The notes beneath the pieces are model-generated. The model did no database searches, was not told where the DNA came from, and was given only the letters and a program-made list of their open reading frames with translations. 64,000 nucleotides of DNA from Pullichristensenella excrementipullorum (GTDB lineage Bacteria > Bacillota > Clostridia > Christensenellales > Aristaeellaceae): positions 1 to 64,000 of the forward strand of contig DVOU01000026.1 of assembly GCA_018713365.1 (NCBI GenBank). The letters run 5' to 3'. Below are positions 9,263 to 18,382 of the stretch, piece by piece; positions within the stretch are counted from its first letter, which is position 1; the number at the start of each line of letters is the position of its first letter. Position numbers and translations under genes: made by a program.

Positions 9263-11671
9263 TTAGGGGATGGCGGTGATGTCGCCCAGCCCGTGCAGGG
9301 CGCGCCGCAGGTCAAAGCGCCACCGTTCGCTTCTGCGCACGCTTCTGCGCATGCGGCGGTAGGCGCGCACGCCCGTTTCCAGATCGGCGGCGGAAAGCGG
9401 CGCGCGGGCGTAGCGGGCAAGCGTCAGCTTTTTGCAGAACGCCTCGAAGTCCGGGTTGGACAGCGCCCCCACGCAGACGCGGTGGGCAAAGGCGCTCAGT
9501 TCCTCGCCGCCCAGCGGCGCCTGCCCCGTGCGGGCCAGCAGCGTCAGCATGGCGCGGCAGAGGATCAGCCCCGCTTCCTCCGTGTTTCTGGCCCGCGCCG
9601 CCAGAACGGCGGGGTCGGTCTTTTGCAGACGCGAGCGCAGCCAGAAAACGGCGAGGGCGATCAGCGCCAGAAGCAGCAGTATGCCCAGCACCACCCACAG
9701 CCATACCGGCGGGCGGCGCTTATCGTCATCCGCGCTGTCGCTCTGCGGCTCCTGCTGCGGCTCAGGGGAAGGCTCGGGCGAGGGCGAAGGGCTGCTTTGC
9801 GCCGCAAAGGGGTCCGGCGGCGTCGGCGAGGGGGTGATGCTGCCGTCGTTGGGCGTGGGGGAGGGGGTCGGGGGCGTGAGGTCGAGGGTCGGCGTGGGCG
9901 CGCTGTCCGGGTGTTCCGGCGGCGGGGTCGGGTCGTTGTCCGCGTCCTCGGGCAGGAGGTTCACGCGTCCCGCCTCGCCCTCATGCTCGTGCGTGCCGCC
10001 GCCCTGCTGCGAAGTCCCCTGCGCGTCCTGCGCGGCGGCGGTGGGGTCGAAGGTGAGCCAGCCGACGCCGTTGAAGTATACTTCCACCCAGGCGTGGGCG
10101 TCCTCACCGGTGAGTACCACGCTCTCGCCGGGCGCGGCGTGCAGGGAATAGCCCTCCACATAGCGCGCAGGCAGCCCCGCCGCGCGGCATAGCACGGCCA
10201 TGGCGCTGGCGAAATAGCTGCAATAGCCCTCGCGGGAATCGAGCAGAAAATAGGAAACAAAGTCGCGCTCGGCGGGCGGGTAGTCCACCTCCAGCGTGTA
10301 GCGGCAGTTGTCCGCCAGCCAGTCGCGGATGGCGACGGCCTTGGAAAAGGCGTCCGGCGCGCCGGAAGTGATCTGCGCCGCCAGACTGTATACGCCATCT
10401 TCCACCGCGTCCGGCAGGGCAAGGCAGGTCTCCGCCGCCTCCTGCCAGCCCTCGTCCTCCGCCGGGGCGCGCTCCAAGGTCAGCGCGCGCAGCGCCGCCT
10501 CGTCGCCCTGCGCAAGGGCGGTAAAGGCGTACTCGTCGCCCGCTTCCACGTTGCGGGCGAGGAACACCTCGCCGATGGAGTTGTAGTACACGGCGTTTTG
10601 CAGGGCCATGGAAAAGTCCGTCAGCCGGTGGGCGGCAAAGAGGGTGCTGGTGCCCCCGTCCAGCATCTCCACTTCCGCCGTGCGGGCGGTGAAGGCAGTT
10701 TCGCCGCCGGGCACTTCGCCGGAGTCAAAGATGTCCGCGCGCGTGGCGCGGCGCGTGAAGTCGTAGTAGAGGTAGCGGGCCTTTTCGCCCGTGTCCACCC
10801 AGGAATAGCCGGTGTAATCGCGGCGGATGGTGCCGCGCAAGAGCAGGTCGCCGTCGGCGCGCACGCGCATCACCGGCGTGTCGTCCGGGTCGGCGGGGCC
10901 GCCCAGACGCGGCTCCGGCTCGCCGTCCTCGCCGGAGATGGTGTAGTTGTAGCCCCGCTCCTGCAAGGAGAAGGTCTGCCGCACCTCGCTGAAGTGAAAG
11001 TAATCCTCAAAGGCGTTGCGCAGGGCGTTGGCGGCGTTTTCCAGCGGCGTCCACGTCAGCCGCCCCTGCGGCACCAGCAAGAGCGCCAGCAATACCGCCA
11101 GCGCGGCGGGGATGAGCGCGCGCACGCAGCTCTTCAGATCGCGCTCGGCGTCGGAGATAAAGGCGTAGGCCGCCGCCAGACCGATGAGCGCCGGCACCGC
11201 CGCGCCCACGCTCGCGTCCTCGCCGATGGCGCAGGCGGCGAGAATGGCCACCAGCGCCACCACCGCGGCGAAAAAGAGGCCGCCGCGCTTTCGCACCAGC
11301 AAAAAGAACAACAGCCCCAGCCCCACGCCCAGCAGCATGGCCGCCGCCGGGCCGTGCGCGGCGAGGGAGGCCGCGTCGCCGCTCTCCCCAAAGGCGCGCA
11401 GGGCCTCAAACAGCGCCCGCGCCCCGAAAACGCCGCCCAGCAGCACCGCCAGCAGATATACCGCCAGCGCGCAGAGCGCGGCGATCAGCCCGGGCGCGCC
11501 CGAGAACATCGCCGCGCCCAGCAGCGCCGCGCCAAAGGCCCACAGGTAGGCGAGCGGCCAGCTCGCCGCAAGGGGCGTCGCGCTGAGTATGGTGTTGGCC
11601 GCGCCGCCGGCCACCAGCGCCGCGATCAGCGCGGTGGCGAGCAGGCGGAGAAGTTTCTGTGTTCTGGTCAT
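9263..11671 (-). CDS. Membrane-anchored transglutaminase-like protein (TgpA-type)
   Basis: 802 residues. About six hydrophobic helices fill residues 10-205. An extracytoplasmic region then carries the transglutaminase core, with Cys484 in GYCSYFASAM, His526 in DAHAWVEV and Asp542 in FDPTAA forming the expected triad. A Pro/Thr/Ser-rich linker (about 565-640) precedes a last membrane helix (about 660-680) and a cytosolic tail. This is the layout of TgpA/DUF3488-like proteins encoded with MoxR and DUF58 partners. It is the last gene of that operon, 12 bases after the DUF58 gene. Substrate unknown; peptide or cell-surface protein processing is the family expectation. Confidence 0.88.
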   Translation of the reverse strand: MTRTQKLLRLLATALIAALVAGGAANTILSATPLAASWPLAYLWAFGAALLGAAMFSGAPGLIAALCALAVYLLAVLLGGVFGARALFEALRAFGESGDAASLAAHGPAAAMLLGVGLGLLFFLLVRKRGGLFFAAVVALVAILAACAIGEDASVGAAVPALIGLAAAYAFISDAERDLKSCVRALIPAALAVLLALLLVPQGRLTWTPLENAANALRNAFEDYFHFSEVRQTFSLQERGYNYTISGEDGEPEPRLGGPADPDDTPVMRVRADGDLLLRGTIRRDYTGYSWVDTGEKARYLYYDFTRRATRADIFDSGEVPGGETAFTARTAEVEMLDGGTSTLFAAHRLTDFSMALQNAVYYNSIGEVFLARNVEAGDEYAFTALAQGDEAALRALTLERAPAEDEGWQEAAETCLALPDAVEDGVYSLAAQITSGAPDAFSKAVAIRDWLADNCRYTLEVDYPPAERDFVSYFLLDSREGYCSYFASAMAVLCRAAGLPARYVEGYSLHAAPGESVVLTGEDAHAWVEVYFNGVGWLTFDPTAAAQDAQGTSQQGGGTHEHEGEAGRVNLLPEDADNDPTPPPEHPDSAPTPTLDLTPPTPSPTPNDGSITPSPTPPDPFAAQSSPSPSPEPSPEPQQEPQSDSADDDKRRPPVWLWVVLGILLLLALIALAVFWLRSRLQKTDPAVLAARARNTEEAGLILCRAMLTLLARTGQAPLGGEELSAFAHRVCVGALSNPDFEAFCKKLTLARYARAPLSAADLETGVRAYRRMRRSVRRSERWRFDLRRALHGLGDITAIP

Positions 11672-11683
11672 CTGCGTCCTCCG

Positions 11684-12844
11684 TCAGGCGGCGGCTTCCC
11701 AGGGATCGACCGCCCTCGCCTCGACGTTTTCCATCTTCAGCCGCTCGATCATTTCCAGCGACTGGTCGTTGCGGCTGTCCGTCACCCACAGAAGCCGCAC
11801 GCGCACGCCTGTGCGCGAAAGTTTCAGCGCCATGTCGGCCACGCGCGTGGTCAACCGCGGCGTGACCAGCACGCAGCCGCCCGTGCGCGTGGTGCGCCGC
11901 AGCATCTGCACAAGCACCTGCTCGTAGGGGTAGGGGCTGTCGAACTGCGCGCGCATCAGCGCTTCGGCGAACATGGGAACATCCTGCGGAAACTGCCCGG
12001 ACGGCTCGCCGGGCCGCGATGAGAGCAGCGGCATGCGCACAGGATAGCCCTCGTTGAGCTGCGCGCGCGCCTGCGAAAGACAGGCCTCGCACACGCAGTC
12101 CTCAATGGTCAGCGCCTGATCCGGCAGTGCCTGGATCTCGGAAAGGTCGGGCACGATCAACGTGTCCGGCCGCGAGGATTCCTCAAACGTGCGCACCATC
12201 AGTTCGCGCCGCCGCATCGTCAGTTTCCAGTGGACTTTTTTCAGCACGTCGCCCTCCTGCCATTTGCGCACGTCCGAGGGCGAGGAAGCGTCCTCCGTGG
12301 CGCGCGAGCGCAGTTCCGGCCCGGTGTCCCCGGCCTTCAATTCCAGAAAGGGCACGTCGTAGCTCTTGGGATACACGTCCACGCGCAAAAGTTTCATGCC
12401 GCTCTTGCGGGAGATGGAGAACAGCCCAAAGGCGTCGCGGGCGCGCAGGCGGGTGATGCCCACCTCATAGCTGCCCCGGTGCGGGCAGCGCACCATGTAG
12501 CGGAAGGTGCGCGTCTTGAACGCCGGGGTGGAAACGCTGATCTCCTGCGCGGCGGAAAAGGCCGAGGGCACGTTGAGGCGCAGGCGCAGCGCCGCCACCG
12601 GCAAAGGCGATGTGTGGCGCACGGTGAAAATGGTCATCATCGCCTCGCCGCGCTCCACGCGGGGCTTGACCCCGCGCATCTCGATGCGCGCGCTGAACAA
12701 AAGCCACAGCACGGAGATGAGCGAAAGAAGGGTGAGCAGCAAAAGCGTGTAAAACAGCAGGTAGTAGATCTGCCCGCCCGTGGACAGCCCCGTCGCAAGC
12801 AGCGCCGCCATGGCGATGAGTACCCCGGTCAGCCGCGAGGTCAT
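11684..12844 (-). CDS. DUF58 domain membrane protein
   Basis: 386 residues. Two hydrophobic helices lie at about 5-52, followed by a beta-rich stretch and the DUF58 core, seen as the segment WQEGDVLKKVHWKLTMRR at about 195-212, which is typical of the family. A VWA-like C-terminal region follows. DUF58 proteins occur beside MoxR ATPases and transglutaminase-like proteins and are thought to act as their partner in complex assembly. Its ATG overlaps the MoxR stop by four bases. Function beyond the family is not known. Confidence 0.87.
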   Translation of the reverse strand: MTSRLTGVLIAMAALLATGLSTGGQIYYLLFYTLLLLTLLSLISVLWLLFSARIEMRGVKPRVERGEAMMTIFTVRHTSPLPVAALRLRLNVPSAFSAAQEISVSTPAFKTRTFRYMVRCPHRGSYEVGITRLRARDAFGLFSISRKSGMKLLRVDVYPKSYDVPFLELKAGDTGPELRSRATEDASSPSDVRKWQEGDVLKKVHWKLTMRRRELMVRTFEESSRPDTLIVPDLSEIQALPDQALTIEDCVCEACLSQARAQLNEGYPVRMPLLSSRPGEPSGQFPQDVPMFAEALMRAQFDSPYPYEQVLVQMLRRTTRTGGCVLVTPRLTTRVADMALKLSRTGVRVRLLWVTDSRNDQSLEMIERLKMENVEARAVDPWEAAA

Positions 12845-13788
12845 CTGGCCTTCACCGGCACCTGCACGGAGCCGAGGATGTTGCCAAGCACGCGCTGCGC
12901 CGTCATGTTGCGCATGCGCGCCTCGGGGCTCAAAACCAGCCTGTGCGCCAGCACCGGCTCGGCCATTTTCTGGATGTCCTCGGGGGACACGTAGTCGCGC
13001 CCCTGCAAGAGCGCCCGCGCCTGCCCCGCGCGCAAAAGCGAGATGGCCGCGCGCGTGGAAACGCCCAATTGCAAGGCCCCGTTCCTGCGCGAGGCGGCGG
13101 CGATGGCGGAGATGTAGGCGCGCACTTCGCGCGAGGTGTACACCGTGTCCACCTGCTGCTGCAGCTTCACGATGTCCTGCGAGGAGCAGATGGGCTTTAA
13201 CTCCTCCATGGGCCGCGCCCCGGAGGTGTAGCGCTCAAGGATGTCGATCTCCTCCTCCTGCGAAGGGTAGCCGATGGACACGCGCATGAAGAAGCGGTCC
13301 AGCTGCGCCTCCGGCAAAGGATAGGTGCCCACGAAGTCCACCGGGTTCTGCGTCGCCAGCACGATGAAGGGGCTGGGCATGCGGTAGGTGGTGCCGTCCA
13401 CCGTCACCTGTCCTTCCTCCATCACTTCCAGCAGGCTGGACTGGGTCTTGGGCGAGGTGCGGTTGATCTCGTCGGCGAGGACGATCTGGCTCATCACCAG
13501 CCCGGGCCGGTATTCCAGTTCGCCCGTCTTGAAGTTGACGATGGAAAAGCCGGTGATGTCGCTGGGGGTGATGTCCGGCGTGAACTGTATGCGCTTGAAC
13601 GAGCAGTCCAAAGAGCGCGCCAGTGCCGAGGCCAGCGTGGTCTTGCCCACGCCGGGCACGTCCTCGATCAGTACATGCCCCCGGCACAGAAGCGCGATCA
13701 TCATCAGCTCCACGGCGTCCTCCTTGCCGACGATGACCCTGCCCACGTTTTTGATCAGAAGCTGCGCGAAGCGCTGCGTTACCTGCAT
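12841..13788 (-). CDS. MoxR-family AAA+ ATPase
   Basis: 315 residues. Walker A DVPGVGKTT is at 43-51, Walker B LADEINR at about 104, sensor I VLATQNP at about 142, and RFFMRVSIGYP carries the arginine-finger region. MoxR proteins act as chaperone-like ATPases that mature or assemble partner complexes, often ones with VWA/DUF58 domains. It is the first gene of the MoxR-DUF58-transglutaminase operon, with its own near-consensus promoter. The length is normal for the family. Confidence 0.93.
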   Translation of the reverse strand: MQVTQRFAQLLIKNVGRVIVGKEDAVELMMIALLCRGHVLIEDVPGVGKTTLASALARSLDCSFKRIQFTPDITPSDITGFSIVNFKTGELEYRPGLVMSQIVLADEINRTSPKTQSSLLEVMEEGQVTVDGTTYRMPSPFIVLATQNPVDFVGTYPLPEAQLDRFFMRVSIGYPSQEEEIDILERYTSGARPMEELKPICSSQDIVKLQQQVDTVYTSREVRAYISAIAAASRRNGALQLGVSTRAAISLLRAGQARALLQGRDYVSPEDIQKMAEPVLAHRLVLSPEARMRNMTAQRVLGNILGSVQVPVKAR

Positions 13789-13882
13789 GGCGGCGTTCTC
13801 CTTGCGTTATTTGCATTTTCTTGGACGCGCGCGCGGCGGATGCGGTTCCCCGCCGCCCGGCGCGCACACGTACTCAGTTTCC

Positions 13883-13911
13883 AGTATACAAATTTGCGCC
13901 GGGAATGACAA
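13883..13911 (-). promoter_or_regulatory. Promoter of the MoxR operon
   Basis: Minus strand: -35 TTGTCA (13906-13911) and -10 TATACT (13883-13888), spacing 17. On the opposite strand TACAAT (13942-13947) is a likely -10 for birA, without a clear -35. Confidence 0.7.
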
Positions 13912-13978
13912 GCGAATCTGTTCAAATGCGCGGGAATGTGCTACAATATTCAAAGGAAGGTCACATTTGGGAGGCACT

Positions 13979-14701
13979 ATGCGCAAGATCATCACCTATC
14001 CGTCCGTGGATTCCACCAACGCCGTGGCCAAGCGCCTGGCGCTGGCGGGGGAGGGCGAGTGCGCCGTCACGGCGGCGGAACAGACCGCCGGGCGCGGTCG
14101 CCTCGCGCGCTCGTGGCAGTCCCCGGCGGGCGAGGGGCTGTGGGTGTCGCTCTTGCTGCGCCCGAGGGATGTCCCCGCTTCACAGGCGGGCGGCGCGGTG
14201 TTCGTCGCCGCGCTTGCCATGGCCGAGGCGCTCTGTGCCTACGGCCCGGCGAAGATCAAGTGGCCCAACGATCTGGTCATGGGCGGCAAAAAGATATGCG
14301 GCATGCTCGCCGAAGCCGGGTTCCGGGAAGGAAAATGCGACTGGCTCGTCCTCGGCGCGGGCGTCAACCTTTTGCAAACGGGTTTTCCCGAGGAGCTTCC
14401 CCACGCCACCTCCCTTTTCCTTGAGACCGGCGCGCGCGTCCCGCCCGAGGAACTTCTTCCTGTATTTCTTGAACGCTTCGAGCCGTGGTACGCCACTTGG
14501 CAAAAACGCGGCCTTGCCCCCATCCTCGAGGGCATCCGCCCCCGCTCGGCGACGCTGGGGCAGGGCATACGCATAGATGGCCGCGAGGGCAAGGCGTTGG
14601 ATTTCCGCGAGGACGGCGCGCTGATCTGGCAGGTGGACGGCAAAACGGAAACCGTGCTGGCCGGCGACGTCTCCGTGCGCGGCCTGTACGGATATGTGTG
14701 A
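13979..14701 (+). CDS. birA: Biotin--[acetyl-CoA-carboxylase] ligase, catalytic-only
   Basis: 240 residues from an ATG behind GGGAGG. GRGRLARSWQSPAGEGLWVS at about 39-58 is the biotinyl-AMP loop, and KWPNDLVMGGKKICGMLAE at about 90-108 holds the catalytic Lys/Asn pattern. No N-terminal winged-helix domain is present, so this is a group I enzyme that attaches biotin to carboxylase or decarboxylase carrier proteins but should not repress biotin genes. The OadB-like pump subunit at 22.3 kb belongs to complexes that use a biotin carrier, though that carrier is not in the window. Confidence 0.94.
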   Translation: MRKIITYPSVDSTNAVAKRLALAGEGECAVTAAEQTAGRGRLARSWQSPAGEGLWVSLLLRPRDVPASQAGGAVFVAALAMAEALCAYGPAKIKWPNDLVMGGKKICGMLAEAGFREGKCDWLVLGAGVNLLQTGFPEELPHATSLFLETGARVPPEELLPVFLERFEPWYATWQKRGLAPILEGIRPRSATLGQGIRIDGREGKALDFREDGALIWQVDGKTETVLAGDVSVRGLYGYV

Positions 14702-14710
14702 GGTGATGGC

Positions 14711-16303
14711 ATGGCATTGGGCACGCTCATTTTGACCCCGGAACAGATGCGCAAAATGGAACAGTTCTATTTCGCCGAGTCCGGCGTTGCGTCCATTGAG
14801 GTGATGGAGCAGGCGGCTTCGGCGCTCGCCTCCCTGCTCGTGGAACGCTTCGGCAACTTTCGCACCATCTTCTTCGCCTGCGGCCCCGGCGGCAACGGCG
14901 GCGACGGCCTGGCGGCGGCGCGCCTGCTCAAGCCGCGCGGCGCGGACGTGGCCTTCGTGCTTGCGGAGGAGCCGAAAAGCCCGGACGCCATCGAAAACCT
15001 GCGCCGCGCCCGCGAGGCCGGCGTGCGCGAACTCTCCGTTAACAGCCGCGAGCGCCCGGACGTGTGGGTGGACGCGCTCTTTGGCACCGGCCTTTCCCGC
15101 GCCCCGGCGGGCAACGCCGCCGCGCTCATCCGCCGCATGAATCAAGACCGCCTCCGCCACGGCTCGAAGGTCGTCGCCGTGGACATCCCCTCCGGCCTTT
15201 CCGGCCTCTCCGGGCAGGGCTTCCCCTCGGCGCACGATAATACGGAACACCCCGGCATTTGCGTGTATGCCGACGTGACCCTCGCCCTGCGCTACGCCAA
15301 GACCGGCCACTACCTCAACGATGGTCTGGACGTCTGCGGCGAAGTGCGCACGGCCAACATCGACATCCGCCCCACGCAGGCGTGGCGGGAATTTCTCGAC
15401 GCCACGGGCCGCAACTACCTTTTTGACGCCCCGCAGGACTTCATGCCCCAGTACCCGCGCAACACCCACAAGGGCGAGCGCGGCCACGTGCTGGTGGTCG
15501 CCGGCAGCGTGGGCATGGCGGGCGCGGCGGCGCTGTGTGCGGGCGCGGCGCTCAGAAGCGGCGCGGGGCTGGTGACGGTGGCCTGCCCGGCCTCCATCGT
15601 GCCCATCCTGCAAGTGCTGGAACCCTGCGCCATGTGCGTCCCCATGCCGGAAAAGGACGGCGCGCTCGCGGCGGAGGCGGCGGATCTTCTCTGGGAACTG
15701 CGCGATGGAAAGCGGATCGTCGCCGGTCCCGGCCTTTCCCGCCGCTGCGCCCCGCAGGTGCTGGAAGCGCTGCTCGCCCCCAAGGACGGACAGCCCGCCA
15801 GCCTCGTTCTGGACGCGGACGCCCTCAACATACTTGCCGAACATCGGGAACTGCTCGCCATGGCGAGCCTGTCCTGCGTCCTCACCCCGCACCCCGGCGA
15901 GGCCCGCCGCCTGCTGGGCCGCGAACTGACCGACCCCGTCTCCGACGCGCGCGCGCTGGCGGCGCTGGGTGATGAACTGGGCTGCAAGGTGGTACTCAAG
16001 GGCGCGAGCCGCGTCGTCTGCGAGGGCGCGCCGGTCAATGGCCGCGCCCAGCCGGTGTTTATCAGCACCACGGGCGGCTCAGGCATGGCCAAGGGCGGCT
16101 CGGGCGACGTCTTTGCCGGCCTGCTGGCGGGCCTGCGCTGCTGCGAGTGGTACAACATCGCCGCCGCCTGCGAAGTCCACGGCCTCGCCGGGTTGCTGGC
16201 GGAAGAAAAGTACGGCGACACGGCCATGACCTCCCGCAACATCCTCGAAATGCTCCCCGAGGCCTTCCGCCGCCTCGCCGCGCGGCGGGAAGAACAGCCG
16301 TGA
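14711..16303 (+). CDS. nnr: Bifunctional NAD(P)H-hydrate epimerase / ADP-dependent dehydratase
   Basis: 530 residues in two domains. The N-terminal epimerase (about 1-215) has GPGGNGGDGLAAARLL and VVAVDIPSGLSG. The C-terminal dehydratase (about 245-520) is ribokinase-like with HVLVVAGSVGMAGAAALCA, LTPHPGEARRLLG and the nucleotide loop GGSGMAKGGSGDVFAGLLAG. Together they repair the damaged hydrates of NADH and NADPH. Ten bases separate it from birA and its stop overlaps the next start (GTGA), so it is in one operon with its neighbours. Confidence 0.96.
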   Translation: MALGTLILTPEQMRKMEQFYFAESGVASIEVMEQAASALASLLVERFGNFRTIFFACGPGGNGGDGLAAARLLKPRGADVAFVLAEEPKSPDAIENLRRAREAGVRELSVNSRERPDVWVDALFGTGLSRAPAGNAAALIRRMNQDRLRHGSKVVAVDIPSGLSGLSGQGFPSAHDNTEHPGICVYADVTLALRYAKTGHYLNDGLDVCGEVRTANIDIRPTQAWREFLDATGRNYLFDAPQDFMPQYPRNTHKGERGHVLVVAGSVGMAGAAALCAGAALRSGAGLVTVACPASIVPILQVLEPCAMCVPMPEKDGALAAEAADLLWELRDGKRIVAGPGLSRRCAPQVLEALLAPKDGQPASLVLDADALNILAEHRELLAMASLSCVLTPHPGEARRLLGRELTDPVSDARALAALGDELGCKVVLKGASRVVCEGAPVNGRAQPVFISTTGGSGMAKGGSGDVFAGLLAGLRCCEWYNIAAACEVHGLAGLLAEEKYGDTAMTSRNILEMLPEAFRRLAARREEQP

Positions 16304-16707
16304 CCGCCCCGCGCGCCTGCCTGCCCCCGGGCGTGAACGCGCGCCGCGACCGGGGAGAAGGGCTGTTCGTCGTCCGCGAGCGGGTGGAAAGCCCTTACTT
16401 CACCTGCGCGCCCGCCGGGGACGTCTGGCGGCTCACCCCCACCGAAGCGCTCCTGCGCGAATACGAAGGGGAAGCCCCGCAAAGCGCCCTTTCCCGCACG
16501 TTTCTGCGCTTTCGCGGCCTTCCCGTGGAGCGGGAAAGCCTTTTCCTCTTCTGCGAGGCGGCCAAACTTCTGGAAGCCCCGGAGCGCGCCCGTCTCGCAG
16601 CGCTTGACAAGGCCCTGCGCCAGCGCGCGGCGGTCTGCCTGCGAACGGGCGGCGGCGGCGGTCTCTACGCCTGCGCGACGATGCTCGACTTTATAAAAGG
16701 AGAATGA
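16300..16707 (+). CDS. Hypothetical protein, 135 residues
   Basis: Starts at a GTG overlapping the nnr stop (GTGA) and ends three bases before the metallo-hydrolase ATG, so it is clearly part of the operon. The product begins TAPRACLPPGVNARRDRGEG and has an acidic/basic helical centre. It ends with GGGGGLYACATMLDFIKGE. No signal peptide, membrane helix or motif that I recognise. Codon use matches the neighbours. The tight coupling and uninterrupted frame argue it is a real gene; I cannot assign a function. Confidence 0.65.
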   Translation: MTAPRACLPPGVNARRDRGEGLFVVRERVESPYFTCAPAGDVWRLTPTEALLREYEGEAPQSALSRTFLRFRGLPVERESLFLFCEAAKLLEAPERARLAALDKALRQRAAVCLRTGGGGGLYACATMLDFIKGE

Positions 16708-16710
16708 GAT

Positions 16711-17352
16711 ATGAAGCTCAAATGGTACGGACATTCCTGCTTTGCCCTCACCTACGCGGACGGCACCGCCATCGTCATCGACCCCTTCGACGCTTCCGTC
16801 GGCTACCCCCTCTGCAAGGCGCGCGCCGACGCGGCGCTGTGCAGCCACGGGCACTATGATCACAACTACGTCCAGTCCCTGCAGGGCGAGCCGCAGGTGA
16901 TCGCCGACGTCGCGCCGCGCACGGTCGGCAGCGTGAAGATACACGGCATTCCCTGCTTTCACGACGAAGCGCAGGGCGCGAAGCGCGGCAAAAACATAGC
17001 CTTCATCCTCGAAGGCGACGGCCTGCGCATTGCCCACCTCGGCGACCTTGGCCACCTGCCCACGCCGGAGATGTACGCGGCCCTGCGCGGCGTGGATCTG
17101 CTGCTCATCCCCATCGGCGGCACCTACACCATCACCACGCCCGAGGCCGTGGAGGTCATCCGCGAGGTCAGGCCCCACACCGCCATCGCCATGCACTTCA
17201 AGACCGTGCTGTGCAACCTGCCCATCACCGACGAAGGGGAATTTGTGCGCCTGACGCACGCGCAGTACCTGCCCAATGAACTGGACATCACCCCGGAAAC
17301 GCTCGACAGCCTGCCCGCCGCGGCGGTGTTGCTCTGCCCCTCCGCCGGTTAA
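16711..17352 (+). CDS. MBL-fold metal-dependent hydrolase (UPF0173/YtkL type)
   Basis: 213 residues from ATG after AAAAGGAGAATG. The metallo-beta-lactamase metal motif is GHYDHN (about 48-53), followed by HLGDLGH for the third ligand set and FKTVLCNLPI near the C-terminus. The compact size without extra domains matches the UPF0173 group of cytosolic hydrolases. The natural substrate is unknown. It ends the birA-nnr-unknown-MBL operon, followed by a strong terminator. Confidence 0.88.
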   Translation: MKLKWYGHSCFALTYADGTAIVIDPFDASVGYPLCKARADAALCSHGHYDHNYVQSLQGEPQVIADVAPRTVGSVKIHGIPCFHDEAQGAKRGKNIAFILEGDGLRIAHLGDLGHLPTPEMYAALRGVDLLLIPIGGTYTITTPEAVEVIREVRPHTAIAMHFKTVLCNLPITDEGEFVRLTHAQYLPNELDITPETLDSLPAAAVLLCPSAG

Positions 17353-17380
17353 CCCAAAGTTTATCCTTCATCCGCCGCAG

Positions 17381-17433
17381 ACCGCCGCGCGCCTCCTCAC
17401 ACCGGGCGCGGGAGGGGTCGCGGCGGTTTTTTT
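17381..17433 (+). terminator. Rho-independent terminator
   Basis: Arms ACCGCCGCG (17381-17389) and CGCGGCGGT (17419-17427) followed by seven T. It closes the birA-to-MBL operon. Confidence 0.88.
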
Positions 17434-17484
17434 CTGCGCGCCATGGGAAGAACGCCCATGCGAAATGTGTCGGCGCTGTGACGC

Positions 17485-17529
17485 AAATTTGCGCGAAATA
17501 TGCGCGGAATGTATAAAATATGCGCGAAA
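17485..17529. repeat. Three 14-base direct repeats, possible operator
   Basis: AAATTTGCGCGAAA (17485), AAATATGCGCGGAA (17496) and AAATATGCGCGAAA (17516) lie in the 325-base gap before the small membrane protein. TATAAAAT (17512-17519) between the last two could be a -10. The arrangement looks like a regulator-binding array. The rest of the gap to 17660 is AT-rich with no other feature I can name. Confidence 0.45.
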
Positions 17530-17677
17530 GTGGGTGAATATACCATGTATATATGCAATTATTTCACAACTTTCCCGCAGGAATTTCTACCATCCCGTCG
17601 TAATTTATACGTATATGCAGTGCATATTCACGCTGCACGCAGCATATACTTTCTCATCAAATGTGGGAGGGAAAACC

Positions 17678-18181
17678 ATGGAGCCACAAAAGCGTGTAAT
17701 ACAACTGTTAAATCCACACGTGCTGCTGCCCATCATCGCGGCATTGATTGCTCTGATACTCATCGTGCTGATTTGCATATTCGCCTCGGAGGCAAACAGC
17801 GTTCGGAATGAATATGCACTGGCGCGCGACAGCGTGGGCGAAGACCTGTATACCAGCCTCTACATGTTCGCCCGCAGTTACGATGGCGTGACGCTGGCCG
17901 GCGCGGACGTGCAGGGCAGCATACTGCCCACCATGCGCAGTTACTACACCGCCGCCACCGCTCTGGACGACGCCATCGTCAACGCCTACGGCCAGCGCTA
18001 CCGCCTGCTCGACGGCACGACGCGCGACGCCATCGAGGCTGCCTTCGAGGCCTTCGACGATGCCTTCGCCCAGGGCGACACCACGAGCGATGCCGTCAGC
18101 AGCATGAGCGCCTGCGTGCAGGGCGTGGAACAGCTGCTCACCACCCGCTACGACGACGCCACCCGCCTGCTGCCCGCCTGA
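17678..18181 (+). CDS. Small single-span membrane protein of unknown function
   Basis: 167 residues from an ATG behind GGGAGG. A hydrophobic helix at about 14-40 (LLPIIAALIALILIVLICIF) is followed by about 125 residues that look helical and would lie outside the membrane. The C-terminal part is acidic (EAAFEAFDDAFAQGDTTSD). No catalytic motif or known domain is recognised. The layout resembles sensor or chemoreceptor-like ligand domains, but no signalling domain follows. It stands alone between a terminator and a palindromic repeat. Confidence 0.75.
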   Translation: MEPQKRVIQLLNPHVLLPIIAALIALILIVLICIFASEANSVRNEYALARDSVGEDLYTSLYMFARSYDGVTLAGADVQGSILPTMRSYYTAATALDDAIVNAYGQRYRLLDGTTRDAIEAAFEAFDDAFAQGDTTSDAVSSMSACVQGVEQLLTTRYDDATRLLPA

Positions 18182-18228
18182 AACGCCGCCCAACGCGCCG
18201 TTCGCTGTTTTGCGGGAGGCGCGTCAAA

Positions 18229-18322
18229 GCGTCGATAAAGCCCTCGACTGCAAAAATCGCCCTGATAAAACGGAGATCAGGGCGATTTTTGCATCCTTTA
18301 TCTGCGGGCTTTCTCAACGCTC
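18229..18322. repeat. Intergenic palindromic repeat, copy A
   Basis: A nested palindrome. The outer arms are AAAGCGTCGATAAAGCCC on the left and GGGCTTTCTCAACGCTCT on the right. Inside lies a perfect 17-base-pair stem (GCAAAAATCGCCCTGAT, 7-base loop, complement) at 18250-18291. The same left and right sequences recur at 51.28-51.46 kb and the left one at 21.16 kb. It may also serve as a bidirectional terminator between the convergent genes on either side. Confidence 0.75.
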
Positions 18323-18382
18323 TGGCCGCCTGCCCGCTTTGCCAGCATATTGGATCGGAGCCGCGCATGGCCCCGGCCTTTT

